Source of the DNA: Legionella shakespearei DSM 23087
GTDB taxonomy: Bacteria > Pseudomonadota > Gammaproteobacteria > Legionellales > Legionellaceae
Assembly (NCBI RefSeq): GCF_000373765.1
Contig: NZ_KB892436.1
Location: 21,564 to 85,563 of the forward strand
DNA length: 64,000 bases
Reading direction: 5' to 3'
Within the stretch, counting starts at the first letter, position 1. The number at the start of each line of letters is the position of its first letter. Below, one piece after another: positions 26,579 through 35,314 of this stretch. The notes beneath the pieces are model-generated. The model was not told where the DNA came from. It did not search any database and saw only the letters and a program-made list of their open reading frames with translations. The position numbers and the translations under genes are program-made.

Positions 26579-27463
26579 CTATTTCATTTTATTAGAATTA
26601 TCCGCTTCGTTTTCCTTATCAATGTTGTCAGTTAATGCTTCGCCATGCGATTTCCAAAAACTTGCTGTACCTTTGGAAAATACGGAATAAAGTGTCAGCG
26701 TTAAAACATGTAAAATGTTCTCGAGAAAACGAGCACCAGCTGATGAATCTCGCCTGTTCTTGAGTGTTTCCCTGTTTTGCGGGGTGAGTACTTCTGACAT
26801 TTTTTTAATACGATCGGCACTCTCCAGAGTCTTGTCATTAAGTTTATCCAGCATTTGATTCACGATCTGGTATTTTGCCTGAGCCAGAGTGGGAACTTCA
26901 TTAGCGGATTGTTTTAATTTCTCAATACCAACAGAGGACTCTAAATGTGATTTATAATCAGAGCAGAGTTTGATGAGATTCTGTAATTTTGCAGGAGGGG
27001 GCGCAGTACGATAAAATGCAATAATAGGTTCTAAAATAACTGCCTTCAGGTTGGGAATATCATTTGCTCCGGGAAACTCTTTTTTCACACGTTCAGAATC
27101 AAAATGAGCCTCTGCTGTTGCTGGATAATGCAGCAATTCATAAGCCAAAAAAGCTTTTTCCAGAGAAGAACCTCTCATGAAGGTGTTTTTATCACCCTCA
27201 GGTGAGCGCGCAATAAGTCGGGCGGTTAAATCATGGAGCTTGTCCTGCGGTATGGTCGGAGCAATGGTAAGAACAAAATCTTTGATGGAGTCCATTTTAC
27301 TGAAATTGGAATCTGAAAGTGGTTTGGATGTGTCAACATACCCTTCTGACTTTTTAAACGTATCATTCTGTAGCAGATAATCTATTTCAGCATCTGAAAT
27401 GCTGCCATCTTGCAACTTACGACCGTAAGTATTCACCAGAATTTTGGTTTGACTTAAAGGCAT
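26579..27463 (-). CDS. Legionella-type protein of unknown function, effector candidate
   Basis: This 294-residue protein has no signal peptide, is mostly helical by composition, and has a GGAGGA ribosome-binding site. N-terminal part: DGSISDAEIDYLLQNDTFKKSEGY and a LTARLIARSPEGDKNTFMRGSSLEKAFLAYELL block. Near the C-terminus FLENILHVLTLTLYSVFSKGTASFWKSHGEAL has a short hydrophobic helix followed by GTxxFWKSxG, an arrangement I associate from memory with C-terminal regions of several Legionella effectors. The tail is polar and acidic (DNIDKENEADNSNKMK), which suits a Dot/Icm signal. The function is unknown. It lies 15 bases from the M28 pseudo-enzyme's first possible start, on the same strand. 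Confidence 0.7.
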   Translation of the reverse strand: MPLSQTKILVNTYGRKLQDGSISDAEIDYLLQNDTFKKSEGYVDTSKPLSDSNFSKMDSIKDFVLTIAPTIPQDKLHDLTARLIARSPEGDKNTFMRGSSLEKAFLAYELLHYPATAEAHFDSERVKKEFPGANDIPNLKAVILEPIIAFYRTAPPPAKLQNLIKLCSDYKSHLESSVGIEKLKQSANEVPTLAQAKYQIVNQMLDKLNDKTLESADRIKKMSEVLTPQNRETLKNRRDSSAGARFLENILHVLTLTLYSVFSKGTASFWKSHGEALTDNIDKENEADNSNKMK

Positions 27464-27572
27464 GATGTCCTCCGCTGAGAATTTATGCCTAATTATAGCT
27501 CACAATTATTAAGAAATTATTAGGTTACCACCCTGGTGTTAAAATCAGGTCCGTTGCCAGACCTGAGGGTTT

Positions 27573-29084
27573 TTAGCTGGTTTTGGCTGAAAGGGGAGGG
27601 CATCTGAATTCAGCGGCAATTTTATCTTCTGAATCAACTGATTGCAGTATGACAGGAAATTTCCATAATGAGTGAAGATGTTTCAGTACGTCGGCGGTAG
27701 TTTCACCTAAAGGCACCCGATTTTGCTGGGTGTATCGCAAGGTAAGTGAACGGTCGCCTTGTAAATCAACTGAATAGACCTGGATATCGGGTTCCAGATA
27801 ACCCAGATTATATTGTCTGGATAAAGCTTCCCTGATTTGCTGGTATCCCGGTTCATCATGAATGGCGTGTACATAAAGCTCCGGGCTGCGATCATCATCC
27901 ACGATGTGAAATAATTTTAAATCACGAATTAATTTAGGCGATAAATATTGGGCAATAAAACTCTCATCTTTGTAATTGCGCATCGCAGTATCCAGACTGG
28001 TTAACCAATCGGTATTTGCCAGATACGGGAACCATTTTTTATCTTCTTCCGTAGGGTTTTCGCATATGCGTTTGATGTCCTGCATCATATGATAGCCCAG
28101 AGTATAGGGGTTAATACCGCTGAAATACGGGCTATTATAGGCAGGTTGCATGATGACATTGGTATGGCTTTGCAAGATTTCCAACATAAATTCATCGGTG
28201 ACCAGGCCTTCGTCATACATGGTATGTAAAAGGGTATAGTGCCAGAAACAGGCCCAGCCTTCGTTCATAACCTTGGTTTGGCCTTGGGGATAAAAATATT
28301 GTGCCAATTTTCTTACTATACGTACAATTTCCCTTTGCCAGGGTTCCAACAGTGGCGCATTTTTTTCAATGAAATATAAAATATTTTCCTGAGGCTCTTC
28401 TGGAAAGCGTTTTTTACGGCCGTTTTCATCTAATTGCTTGCTGTGCGGTATGGTGCGCCATAATTCATTCACCTGGGACTGCATGTAAATTTCGCGGTTT
28501 TGTTGTCTTATTTTTTCTTCCTGAATGGATAAGGCGGTAGGATGTTTGTAGCGATCCACGCCATAATTCATCAGGGCATGGCAGGCATCAAGCACCGCTT
28601 CAACTTCATCAATTCCATGGCGTTCTTCGCATTCACTGATGTACTTTTTCGCAAAGACCAGATAGTCAATGATGGCATCGGCAGAAGTCCACATTTTAAA
28701 GAGGTAATTGTTCTTAAAAAAGGAGTTATGACCGTAACAGGCGTGGGCTATAACCAAAGCCTGCATGGCCATGGTGTTTTCTTCCATCAGATAAGAAATA
28801 CAGGGATCTGAATTAATGACCATTTCATAGGCCAGACCCATTTGTCCCCGCTTGTAATTTTTTTCTACGCCGACAAAATGTTTTCCAAAGGACCAGTGGT
28901 GATATCCTATAGGCATTCCAACTGAGGCATAGGCATCCATCATTTGTTCGGCAGTAATTACTTCTATCTGGTTCGGATAGGTATCCAGTTTAAACTCTTT
29001 GGCAATACGGGCAATTTCCCGGTCATAGGCCTGTATTAACTCGAAAGTCCATTCTGCGCCAGTTGATAGAGGCTTTCTTTTCAT
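27573..29084 (-). CDS. SpoVR family protein (YcgB-like)
   Basis: This 503-residue cytosolic protein starts with the family's EWTFELIQAYDREIARIAKEFKLDTYPNQIEVITAEQMMDAYASVGMPIGYHHWSFGKHF, and contains YEMVINSDPCISYLMEENTM and MNEGWACFWHYTLLHTMYDEGLV. In Gram-negative bacteria this gene goes with prkA and yeaH, as here, where it is third in the operon; the function is unknown but linked to stationary-phase and stress responses. Its ATG overlaps the stop of the yeaH-like gene by 4 bases. Conserved His/Glu residues in the core may bind metal; that is a guess. Confidence 0.95.
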   Translation of the reverse strand: MKRKPLSTGAEWTFELIQAYDREIARIAKEFKLDTYPNQIEVITAEQMMDAYASVGMPIGYHHWSFGKHFVGVEKNYKRGQMGLAYEMVINSDPCISYLMEENTMAMQALVIAHACYGHNSFFKNNYLFKMWTSADAIIDYLVFAKKYISECEERHGIDEVEAVLDACHALMNYGVDRYKHPTALSIQEEKIRQQNREIYMQSQVNELWRTIPHSKQLDENGRKKRFPEEPQENILYFIEKNAPLLEPWQREIVRIVRKLAQYFYPQGQTKVMNEGWACFWHYTLLHTMYDEGLVTDEFMLEILQSHTNVIMQPAYNSPYFSGINPYTLGYHMMQDIKRICENPTEEDKKWFPYLANTDWLTSLDTAMRNYKDESFIAQYLSPKLIRDLKLFHIVDDDRSPELYVHAIHDEPGYQQIREALSRQYNLGYLEPDIQVYSVDLQGDRSLTLRYTQQNRVPLGETTADVLKHLHSLWKFPVILQSVDSEDKIAAEFRCPPLSAKTS

Positions 29085-30346
29085 GCGGTTTTCCTTTTAA
29101 ATAATTCGCGGAATACAGGATAAATATCGGCCACAGTATCAATATTTTCCATAGCAAAGTTAGGATAACGCTCTTTCACCTGTTGATATACTTCCCAAAG
29201 GCTCTGATGATGCCTGGGCATGATTTCTATGTAAGCAAAATATTGTAATAAAGGCATAATTTTTTCCTGGAGCAACTCCTGACAATAAGGGGAATCTGCA
29301 TTCCAGTTATCTCCATCTGAAGCCTGGGCTACATAAATGTTCCATGCCTGTGGAGGGTAGCGTGCTTCTATTGTCGTATTTAATAATTCCAGGGCACTGG
29401 AAACTACGGTACCTCCGGTTTCTCTTGAATAGAAAAACTCTTCTTCATTCACTTCTTTTGCCGAGGTATGGTGACGAATAAACACCAGTTCAATTCGGTC
29501 ATAGTTTTTGGTCAGAAACATATAAAGTAAAATAAAAAAGCGTTTTGCAATATCTTTTTTGGCTTCATCCATAGAACCAGACACGTCCATAATGCAAAAC
29601 ATGACTGCCTGGGTTGAAGGCGCCGGGATACGGACACGATGGTTGTAACGGAGATCTATAGTATCTATATAAGGTACATTATTTATTTTTCTTTTTAATA
29701 CCTCAATACTTCGCTCTAGTTCTGACAGGGCCACTTGATCGGGATCAGGTTGTTCTTTCAGGCGAGCCAATTCAGCCTCTGCCTCTTTTAATTGCTTTTT
29801 ATAGGGTGAGGCTAAAGCGACACGACGTCCTGTAGCTTGTTTCATTGAGCGTAGCACATTGATGTTATTTGGAATTCCGCTGGTGGAAACGCCGGCACGC
29901 ACGGTTTTAAAGGTGCTGATACGAGCCAGTTCCTTTTTGACTAAGTCAGGTAACTCCAAATCTTCAAAATACAATTCTAAAAATTCTTCACGCGAGAGTT
30001 CAAATACGAAATCATCTTCTCCATCACCGCTGTCACTGGCATCACCTCCGCCACCACCGGCTTCACCGCCATTAGGGCGTTTAATCCGATCACCAGTAAT
30101 GAAATTGTCGTTTCCAGGTAACACCCGTTCTACATGCCCCCCTCTTCCACGGTGAAACACGGGTTCGGAAATATCTTTTGCCGGAATAGTAATTTGTTCG
30201 CCTTGATCAATTTCAGTAATACTGCGTTTACCCACAGCATCTGAAACAGCGCGTTTGATTTGGTTTTTATAACGGCGCAAAAAGCGCTGGCGGTTCACCG
30301 TACTTTTCTTGCCGGCATTTTGTCGTCTATCAATCAATTGCGACAT
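29081..30346 (-). CDS. yeaH: DUF444 (YeaH/YhbH) family protein
   Basis: This 421-residue protein has a von Willebrand A-like domain near the C-terminal half (FCIMDVSGSMDEAKKDIAKRFF, a MIDAS-type DxSxS), preceded by a basic N-terminus (MSQLIDRRQNAGKKSTVNRQ) and a glycine/aspartate-rich linker (GGEAGGGGGDASDSGDGEDD). The C-terminal AYIEIMPRHHQSLWEVYQQVKERY is typical. It is the middle gene of prkA-yeaH-spoVR. I prefer the ATG at 30346, which has GGAG 8 bases upstream, over a GTG at 30358. Its partner PrkA is thought to work together with it in the stress response. Confidence 0.95.
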   Translation of the reverse strand: MSQLIDRRQNAGKKSTVNRQRFLRRYKNQIKRAVSDAVGKRSITEIDQGEQITIPAKDISEPVFHRGRGGHVERVLPGNDNFITGDRIKRPNGGEAGGGGGDASDSGDGEDDFVFELSREEFLELYFEDLELPDLVKKELARISTFKTVRAGVSTSGIPNNINVLRSMKQATGRRVALASPYKKQLKEAEAELARLKEQPDPDQVALSELERSIEVLKRKINNVPYIDTIDLRYNHRVRIPAPSTQAVMFCIMDVSGSMDEAKKDIAKRFFILLYMFLTKNYDRIELVFIRHHTSAKEVNEEEFFYSRETGGTVVSSALELLNTTIEARYPPQAWNIYVAQASDGDNWNADSPYCQELLQEKIMPLLQYFAYIEIMPRHHQSLWEVYQQVKERYPNFAMENIDTVADIYPVFRELFKRKTA

Positions 30347-30386
30347 AATTAGCTCCACACCTTGAACAGGTTATTATGGTCAAGGC

Positions 30387-30408
30387 CCTGTGAGTTTTAT
30401 CTCACAGG
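30387..30408 (-). promoter_or_regulatory. hairpin between prkA and yeaH
   Basis: CCTGTGAG and CTCACAGG pair perfectly around a 6-base loop in the 114-base gap. There is no T-run, so it may be an RNA-processing or stability element rather than a terminator. Confidence 0.45.
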
Positions 30409-30472
30409 TCATTTGCGTCAACTTTCTTTAACGCACAGACATCAAACCTTGACTGTCTTATGGGTTCAAGCC

Positions 30473-32404
30473 TTATTGTGATTTTCGTACTCTTAAGTAC
30501 CATTCACAAAGTAGCCGAACTTGTTTTCGTGTGTAGCCCTTTTCCACCATGCGAGAGATAAATTCCTCATGTTTTTTCTTATCATCTTCTGATGCTTTTG
30601 CATTGAAAGAAATGACAGGTAACAAGTCTTCGGTATTCGTGAACATTTTCTTCTCAATGACCGTTTTCAACTTTTCATAACTGTTCCATACCGGATTTTT
30701 GCCTCGGTTGTTCGCACGAGCACGTAAAACGAAATTGACTACCTCATTACGAAAATCCTTAGGATTGGAAATTCCTGCCGGTTTTTCAATTTTTTCCAGT
30801 TCCAGATTTAACAGGCCTCGGTCAAAAATTTCACCGGTGTCAGGATCACGATAATCCTGATCCTGAATCCAGAAATCTGCATACGTAATGTAACGGTCAA
30901 AAATATTTTGTCCGTATTCAGAATAAGATTCCAGATAGGCGGTTTGAATTTCTTTACCAATAAATTCCACATACTTGGTTGCCAGGTATTCTTTAATAAA
31001 GCTTAAATAATTTTCCTGAACCTCCTGAGGGAATTGTTCCTGTTCGATCTGACGTTCCAGCACATACATCAGGTGAACGGGGTTGGCCGCAATTTCACTG
31101 TGATCAAAATTGAATACTTTAGACAGAATTTTAAAGGAGAAACGCGTGGATATACCGCTCATTCCCTCATCAACGCCGGCAAAATCACGGTATTCCTGAT
31201 AGGATTTTGCTTTAGGATCGGTATCTTTTAAACTCTCGCCATTATACACGCGCATTTTAGAATAGATGCTTGAGTTTTGTGGTTCTTTGAGTCGGGTAAG
31301 AACGGAAAACTGAGCCAGCATATCAAGAGTACCTGGTGCGCAATGGGCTTTAGACAAAGAACTGTTATCAATCAGTTTTTCATAAATTTTGGTTTCTTCA
31401 GAAACGCGCAGGCAATAAGGTACTTTGACTATATTAATTCGGTCTATAAAGGCTTCGTTGTTTTTATTGTTTCTGAACGTTTGCCATTCTGATTCATTAG
31501 AGTGTGCTAAAATGATGCCTTCAAAGGGTATTGCAGACAAGCCTTCAGTCGCGTTGTAGTTTCCTTCCTGTGTTGCTGTCAACAAAGGATGTAATACTTT
31601 GATGGGTGCCTTGAACATTTCCACGAATTCTAACAAACCGCGGTTTGCACGGCATAATCCGCCAGAGAAGCTGTAAGCATCCGGATCATCCTGAGAGAAT
31701 TCTTCAAGTTTACGAATATCGACTTTACCAACCAATGAAGAAATATCCTGATTGTTTTCATCTCCAGGCTCTGTTTTGGCTATAGCAATTTGCTTTAAGC
31801 GAGAGGGTTTGATTTTGACTACACGAAACTGACTTATGTCACCGTTAAATTCCTGCAGGCGTTTCACTGCCCATGGAGACATGAGATAGCGCAAGTGACG
31901 AGTGGGTATGCCAAAACGCTCTTTCAGCAATTCACCGTCTTCCTGGGGATTAAACAGGGCTAGTGGCGATTCAAAAACTGGTGATCCTTTGATGGCATAA
32001 AAAGGAGTTTTTTCCATCAAATCTTTTAATTTTTCCGCAATAGACGATTTACCACCACCCACAGGACCCAAAAGATAAAGTACCTGCTTGGTCTCTTCCA
32101 GACCTTGAGCCGCGTGTTTTAAGAACCCTACAATTTGTTCTATGGGCTCTTCCATGCCGTAAAAATCTTTAAATACAGGATATTGGTGAATGACTTTATT
32201 GGAGAAAATGCGTGATAAAACAGGATCATGTCGAGTATCAACCATCTCAGGTTCACCGATGGCCATCAACAGGCGTTCCGCGGGATTGGCGTAAGCCGAA
32301 GGGTCTGTTTTACAGAGCTCCAAATACTCGTCCAAACTCATTTCTTCTTCTTTGTTATCAACAAAGCGTTTGGTATAACCGGCCAAAAAGTCTTGTGTAT
32401 TCAT
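30473..32404 (-). CDS. prkA: PrkA-type serine kinase/AAA protein (YeaG)
   Basis: This 643-residue protein has an AAA domain with Walker A GPVGGGKS at 113-120 and the PrkA C-terminal kinase-like domain ending KKHEEFISRMVEKGYTRKQVRLLCEWYLRVRKS. The N-terminal MSLDEYLELCKTDPSAYANPAERLL is diagnostic. E. coli YeaG is a stationary-phase protein kinase; some PrkA proteins also act as Lon-type proteases. AGGGGAT precedes the ATG. First gene of the three-gene stress operon, divergent from pepN. The 213 bases between them should hold both promoters. Confidence 0.96.
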   Translation of the reverse strand: MNTQDFLAGYTKRFVDNKEEEMSLDEYLELCKTDPSAYANPAERLLMAIGEPEMVDTRHDPVLSRIFSNKVIHQYPVFKDFYGMEEPIEQIVGFLKHAAQGLEETKQVLYLLGPVGGGKSSIAEKLKDLMEKTPFYAIKGSPVFESPLALFNPQEDGELLKERFGIPTRHLRYLMSPWAVKRLQEFNGDISQFRVVKIKPSRLKQIAIAKTEPGDENNQDISSLVGKVDIRKLEEFSQDDPDAYSFSGGLCRANRGLLEFVEMFKAPIKVLHPLLTATQEGNYNATEGLSAIPFEGIILAHSNESEWQTFRNNKNNEAFIDRINIVKVPYCLRVSEETKIYEKLIDNSSLSKAHCAPGTLDMLAQFSVLTRLKEPQNSSIYSKMRVYNGESLKDTDPKAKSYQEYRDFAGVDEGMSGISTRFSFKILSKVFNFDHSEIAANPVHLMYVLERQIEQEQFPQEVQENYLSFIKEYLATKYVEFIGKEIQTAYLESYSEYGQNIFDRYITYADFWIQDQDYRDPDTGEIFDRGLLNLELEKIEKPAGISNPKDFRNEVVNFVLRARANNRGKNPVWNSYEKLKTVIEKKMFTNTEDLLPVISFNAKASEDDKKKHEEFISRMVEKGYTRKQVRLLCEWYLRVRKSQ

Positions 32405-32617
32405 TGCTATCCCCTTTTGCTTAATCCCTGAGAAGGATATATCTTATATTCGCTTATTATTTTTTTGCTTTTTTTTCTTATCGCTGGTAAAACAACAAAA
32501 ATACCTCTTTATATTTCTAGTATAGTATCGAAACCAGCGAAATATGCTAGCTATGCAGATAAAATTAATACTTAAATCAATAAACTTAATTGTTTTTTTA
32601 CAAGGAAAGCAACGATT

Positions 32618-35200
32618 ATGCCAGATACAACCGTTTACCTGAAAAATTATCAGCCACCTTCGTTTGCAATTGACACTGTGGAGTTAGCCTTTGATTTGCA
32701 CGTCGACCACGCAATGGTCAACAGTACCATGAAATTAACACGTCAACATGATGGCGCTTTGCATTTGTACGGTGATGAGCTGGAACTGATTTCAGTACGG
32801 ATGAACGGACTTCCATTAGGCGCTTCAGATTATACTCTTCGTGAAGATGCTCTTATTATAGATCGTTGCCCTGATGAAATGATTCTGGAAATAACGACGC
32901 GTATTTATCCCCAGAATAATACCCAATTATCAGGTTTATATCGCTCAAATCATCTGTTTTGTACTCAGTGTGAAGCGGAAGGATTCCGGCGAATAACTTA
33001 TTTTCTGGACAGGCCTGACGTACTGGCTACGTATACCACAAAAATTTCTGCAGATAAAAAGCAATACCCCATATTGCTGTCTAATGGCAACCTCATGGAA
33101 TCTGGTGAGACTTCTGATGGACGTCACTGGGTTGTCTGGCATGATCCGTTTAAAAAGCCATCCTATTTGTTTGCATTGGTTGCGGGTGATCTGGCTTGCC
33201 TGAACGATGAATTTACTACCTGTTCCGGACGTACAGTGGATTTGCGCATTTATGTTGAACCGGGCAATGAAGATAAATGCTTGCATGCAATGGAATCATT
33301 AAAAAAATCCATGCGCTGGGATGAAGAAGTCTATGGCCGTGAATATGATTTGGACATCTTCATGATAGTTGCTGTAAGTGACTTTAATATGGGTGCTATG
33401 GAGAATAAAGGACTTAATATTTTTAACTCCAAATATATTCTTGCACGTCCCGACACAGCAACCGATCAGGATTTTGCTGATGTTGAAGGCGTTGTTGCCC
33501 ATGAGTATTTCCATAATTGGACCGGTAACCGGGTCACTTGCCGTGACTGGTTTCAATTAAGCTTAAAAGAAGGATTAACCGTTTTTCGTGATCAGGAGTT
33601 TTCACGGGATATGAATTCGCGTGATGTGAATCGGATTATGGATGTCAAATTGTTACGCAGTGGTCAATTTCCCGAAGATGCGGGCAGCATGGCACATCCT
33701 GTCAGGCCTGAGTCTTATCAGGAAATTAATAATTTCTATACATCGACCATCTATAATAAAGGTGCTGAAGTTATTCGGATGCAACATACCTTGTTAGGTA
33801 AAGACCGTTACAGACGAGGGATGGATTTATATTTTAAACGCCACGATGGCCACGCAGTGACTATTGATGATTTTGTCGCTGCAATGGAAGATGCAAATGG
33901 TCTTGATTTGACTCAATTCAAGCGTTGGTACAGTCAGGCAGGAACACCTGAAATTCACGTCAAAAGCGAATATGCTGACGGTCGTTTGACACTGACCATG
34001 CAACAAAATTGTCCGCCAACTCCCGAATGTAAGGATAAAAAACCGTTCCATATTCCGGTTCGTATTGCTTTGTTTGATTCAAAAGGTCATATGATGGCCA
34101 TTGACAACGACATTATGGAATTAAAGGAGAAAGAACAGAGTTTCGTTTTTGCAGGTTTGTCTGAAAAACCGGTGGTGTCCTTATTAAGAGAGTTCTCAGC
34201 ACCAGTAAAATTGAAAGATGAATTGACTCAGGACGAATTATTATTTTTATTACGTCATGAGACGGATGGATATGCCAAATGGGATGCGGCACAACGCCTG
34301 GTTCTTAATTGTATTAATGAATGTATGGGTTTACCATCGGAACAATGGCAGATACCTGAGCCCTTAATTGCTGCATTTGAGCATGTGCTGCTGAATGACT
34401 CCCTGGATTATGACCTGCGTGCAGAATTATTGACGCCGCCAGGGTTTGAAGACGTGATTAATCAGGTAGATTCGGTTGATGTAAGTCTTTTGGAATCGGT
34501 ACGTGATTTTTTCCGTAAACAATTGGGCTTAAGCCTGTATGAATCACTGTCTCAGGTTTATAAAAACTTATGGCAGGCAGAAGATCACAGTATGAATGGC
34601 CTGGCGTATGGGCGAAGAAAATTGCGTAATATTTGTCTATGGCTGATGATGAAGGCTGATGAAGCGTCTGCTTTGGACAATTGCCAGCATCAGTTTACTG
34701 CGGCAAAAACAATGACCGATCAAATCGCGAGTTTTGGTTTATTGGTTAATTCTTCCAATGCGACCTGCAGAGAAAAAGCAATTAATGACTTTTACAGCCA
34801 ATGGTCTGAAGACGATTTGGTTCTGGATAAATGGTTTGCTTTGCAAGCCACCTCCGAATTACCTGATACGTTAAGTCGTGTGAAACAATTGACAAACCAC
34901 CCTGCATTCAGTATCAAAAATCCTAACAAGGTTCGATCACTGATTGGCGCTTTTTGTATGGCTAATCCGCGTAATTTCCATGCTCTTGACGGCAGTGGTT
35001 ATGCCTTTTTAACAGAACTGCTGATCACGCTGGATAAAATCAATTCGCAAATTGCAGCACGCCTTGCAACGCCATTTACGCGTTGGCAGCGTTTTGATAG
35101 CCAAAGACAGAAGTTGATGAAACAGCAATTAGAGCGCTTAGCTGCATTGGAATTGTCAGCGGATTTACGTGAGTTGGTGGATAAAAGCCTGGCGGGTTAA
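32618..35200 (+). CDS. pepN: aminopeptidase N (M1 family)
   Basis: This 860-residue cytosolic zinc aminopeptidase of broad specificity completes protein turnover. The exopeptidase motif GAMEN is at 259-263 and the zinc site HEYFHNWTGNRVT at 295-307 (HExxH...E). The N-terminal beta domain (NYQPPSFAIDTVELAFDL) and the C-terminal alpha-helical domain (DELLFLLRHETDGYAKWDAAQRL... NPNKVRSLIGAFCMANPRNFHALDGSGYAFL) match the E. coli type. AAGGAAA precedes the ATG. It is monocistronic: the next gene is convergent, with part of a family C/B repeat in between. Confidence 0.98.
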   Translation: MPDTTVYLKNYQPPSFAIDTVELAFDLHVDHAMVNSTMKLTRQHDGALHLYGDELELISVRMNGLPLGASDYTLREDALIIDRCPDEMILEITTRIYPQNNTQLSGLYRSNHLFCTQCEAEGFRRITYFLDRPDVLATYTTKISADKKQYPILLSNGNLMESGETSDGRHWVVWHDPFKKPSYLFALVAGDLACLNDEFTTCSGRTVDLRIYVEPGNEDKCLHAMESLKKSMRWDEEVYGREYDLDIFMIVAVSDFNMGAMENKGLNIFNSKYILARPDTATDQDFADVEGVVAHEYFHNWTGNRVTCRDWFQLSLKEGLTVFRDQEFSRDMNSRDVNRIMDVKLLRSGQFPEDAGSMAHPVRPESYQEINNFYTSTIYNKGAEVIRMQHTLLGKDRYRRGMDLYFKRHDGHAVTIDDFVAAMEDANGLDLTQFKRWYSQAGTPEIHVKSEYADGRLTLTMQQNCPPTPECKDKKPFHIPVRIALFDSKGHMMAIDNDIMELKEKEQSFVFAGLSEKPVVSLLREFSAPVKLKDELTQDELLFLLRHETDGYAKWDAAQRLVLNCINECMGLPSEQWQIPEPLIAAFEHVLLNDSLDYDLRAELLTPPGFEDVINQVDSVDVSLLESVRDFFRKQLGLSLYESLSQVYKNLWQAEDHSMNGLAYGRRKLRNICLWLMMKADEASALDNCQHQFTAAKTMTDQIASFGLLVNSSNATCREKAINDFYSQWSEDDLVLDKWFALQATSELPDTLSRVKQLTNHPAFSIKNPNKVRSLIGAFCMANPRNFHALDGSGYAFLTELLITLDKINSQIAARLATPFTRWQRFDSQRQKLMKQQLERLAALELSADLRELVDKSLAG

Positions 35201-35214
35201 CCACTCTGATTCAT

Positions 35215-35306
35215 AGCGTCCTGATCGCGTCTTTTGGCGCGAAGGATTGATCTCCCGAAAGTGGCATGGTGCCACTTTGATCCCGGCTGCAAGCAGACCG
35301 GGCTAC
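35215..35306. repeat. repeat family C/B composite, partial copy
   Basis: One arm of family C (CGTCCTGATCGCGTCTTTTG), the C centre (GAAAGTGGCATGGTGCCAC), then one arm of the B variant ending GACCGGGCTAC. The opposite C arm is absent. Located between the convergent pepN and Ulp1-like genes. Confidence 0.8.
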
Positions 35307-35314
35307 GACTGCTC

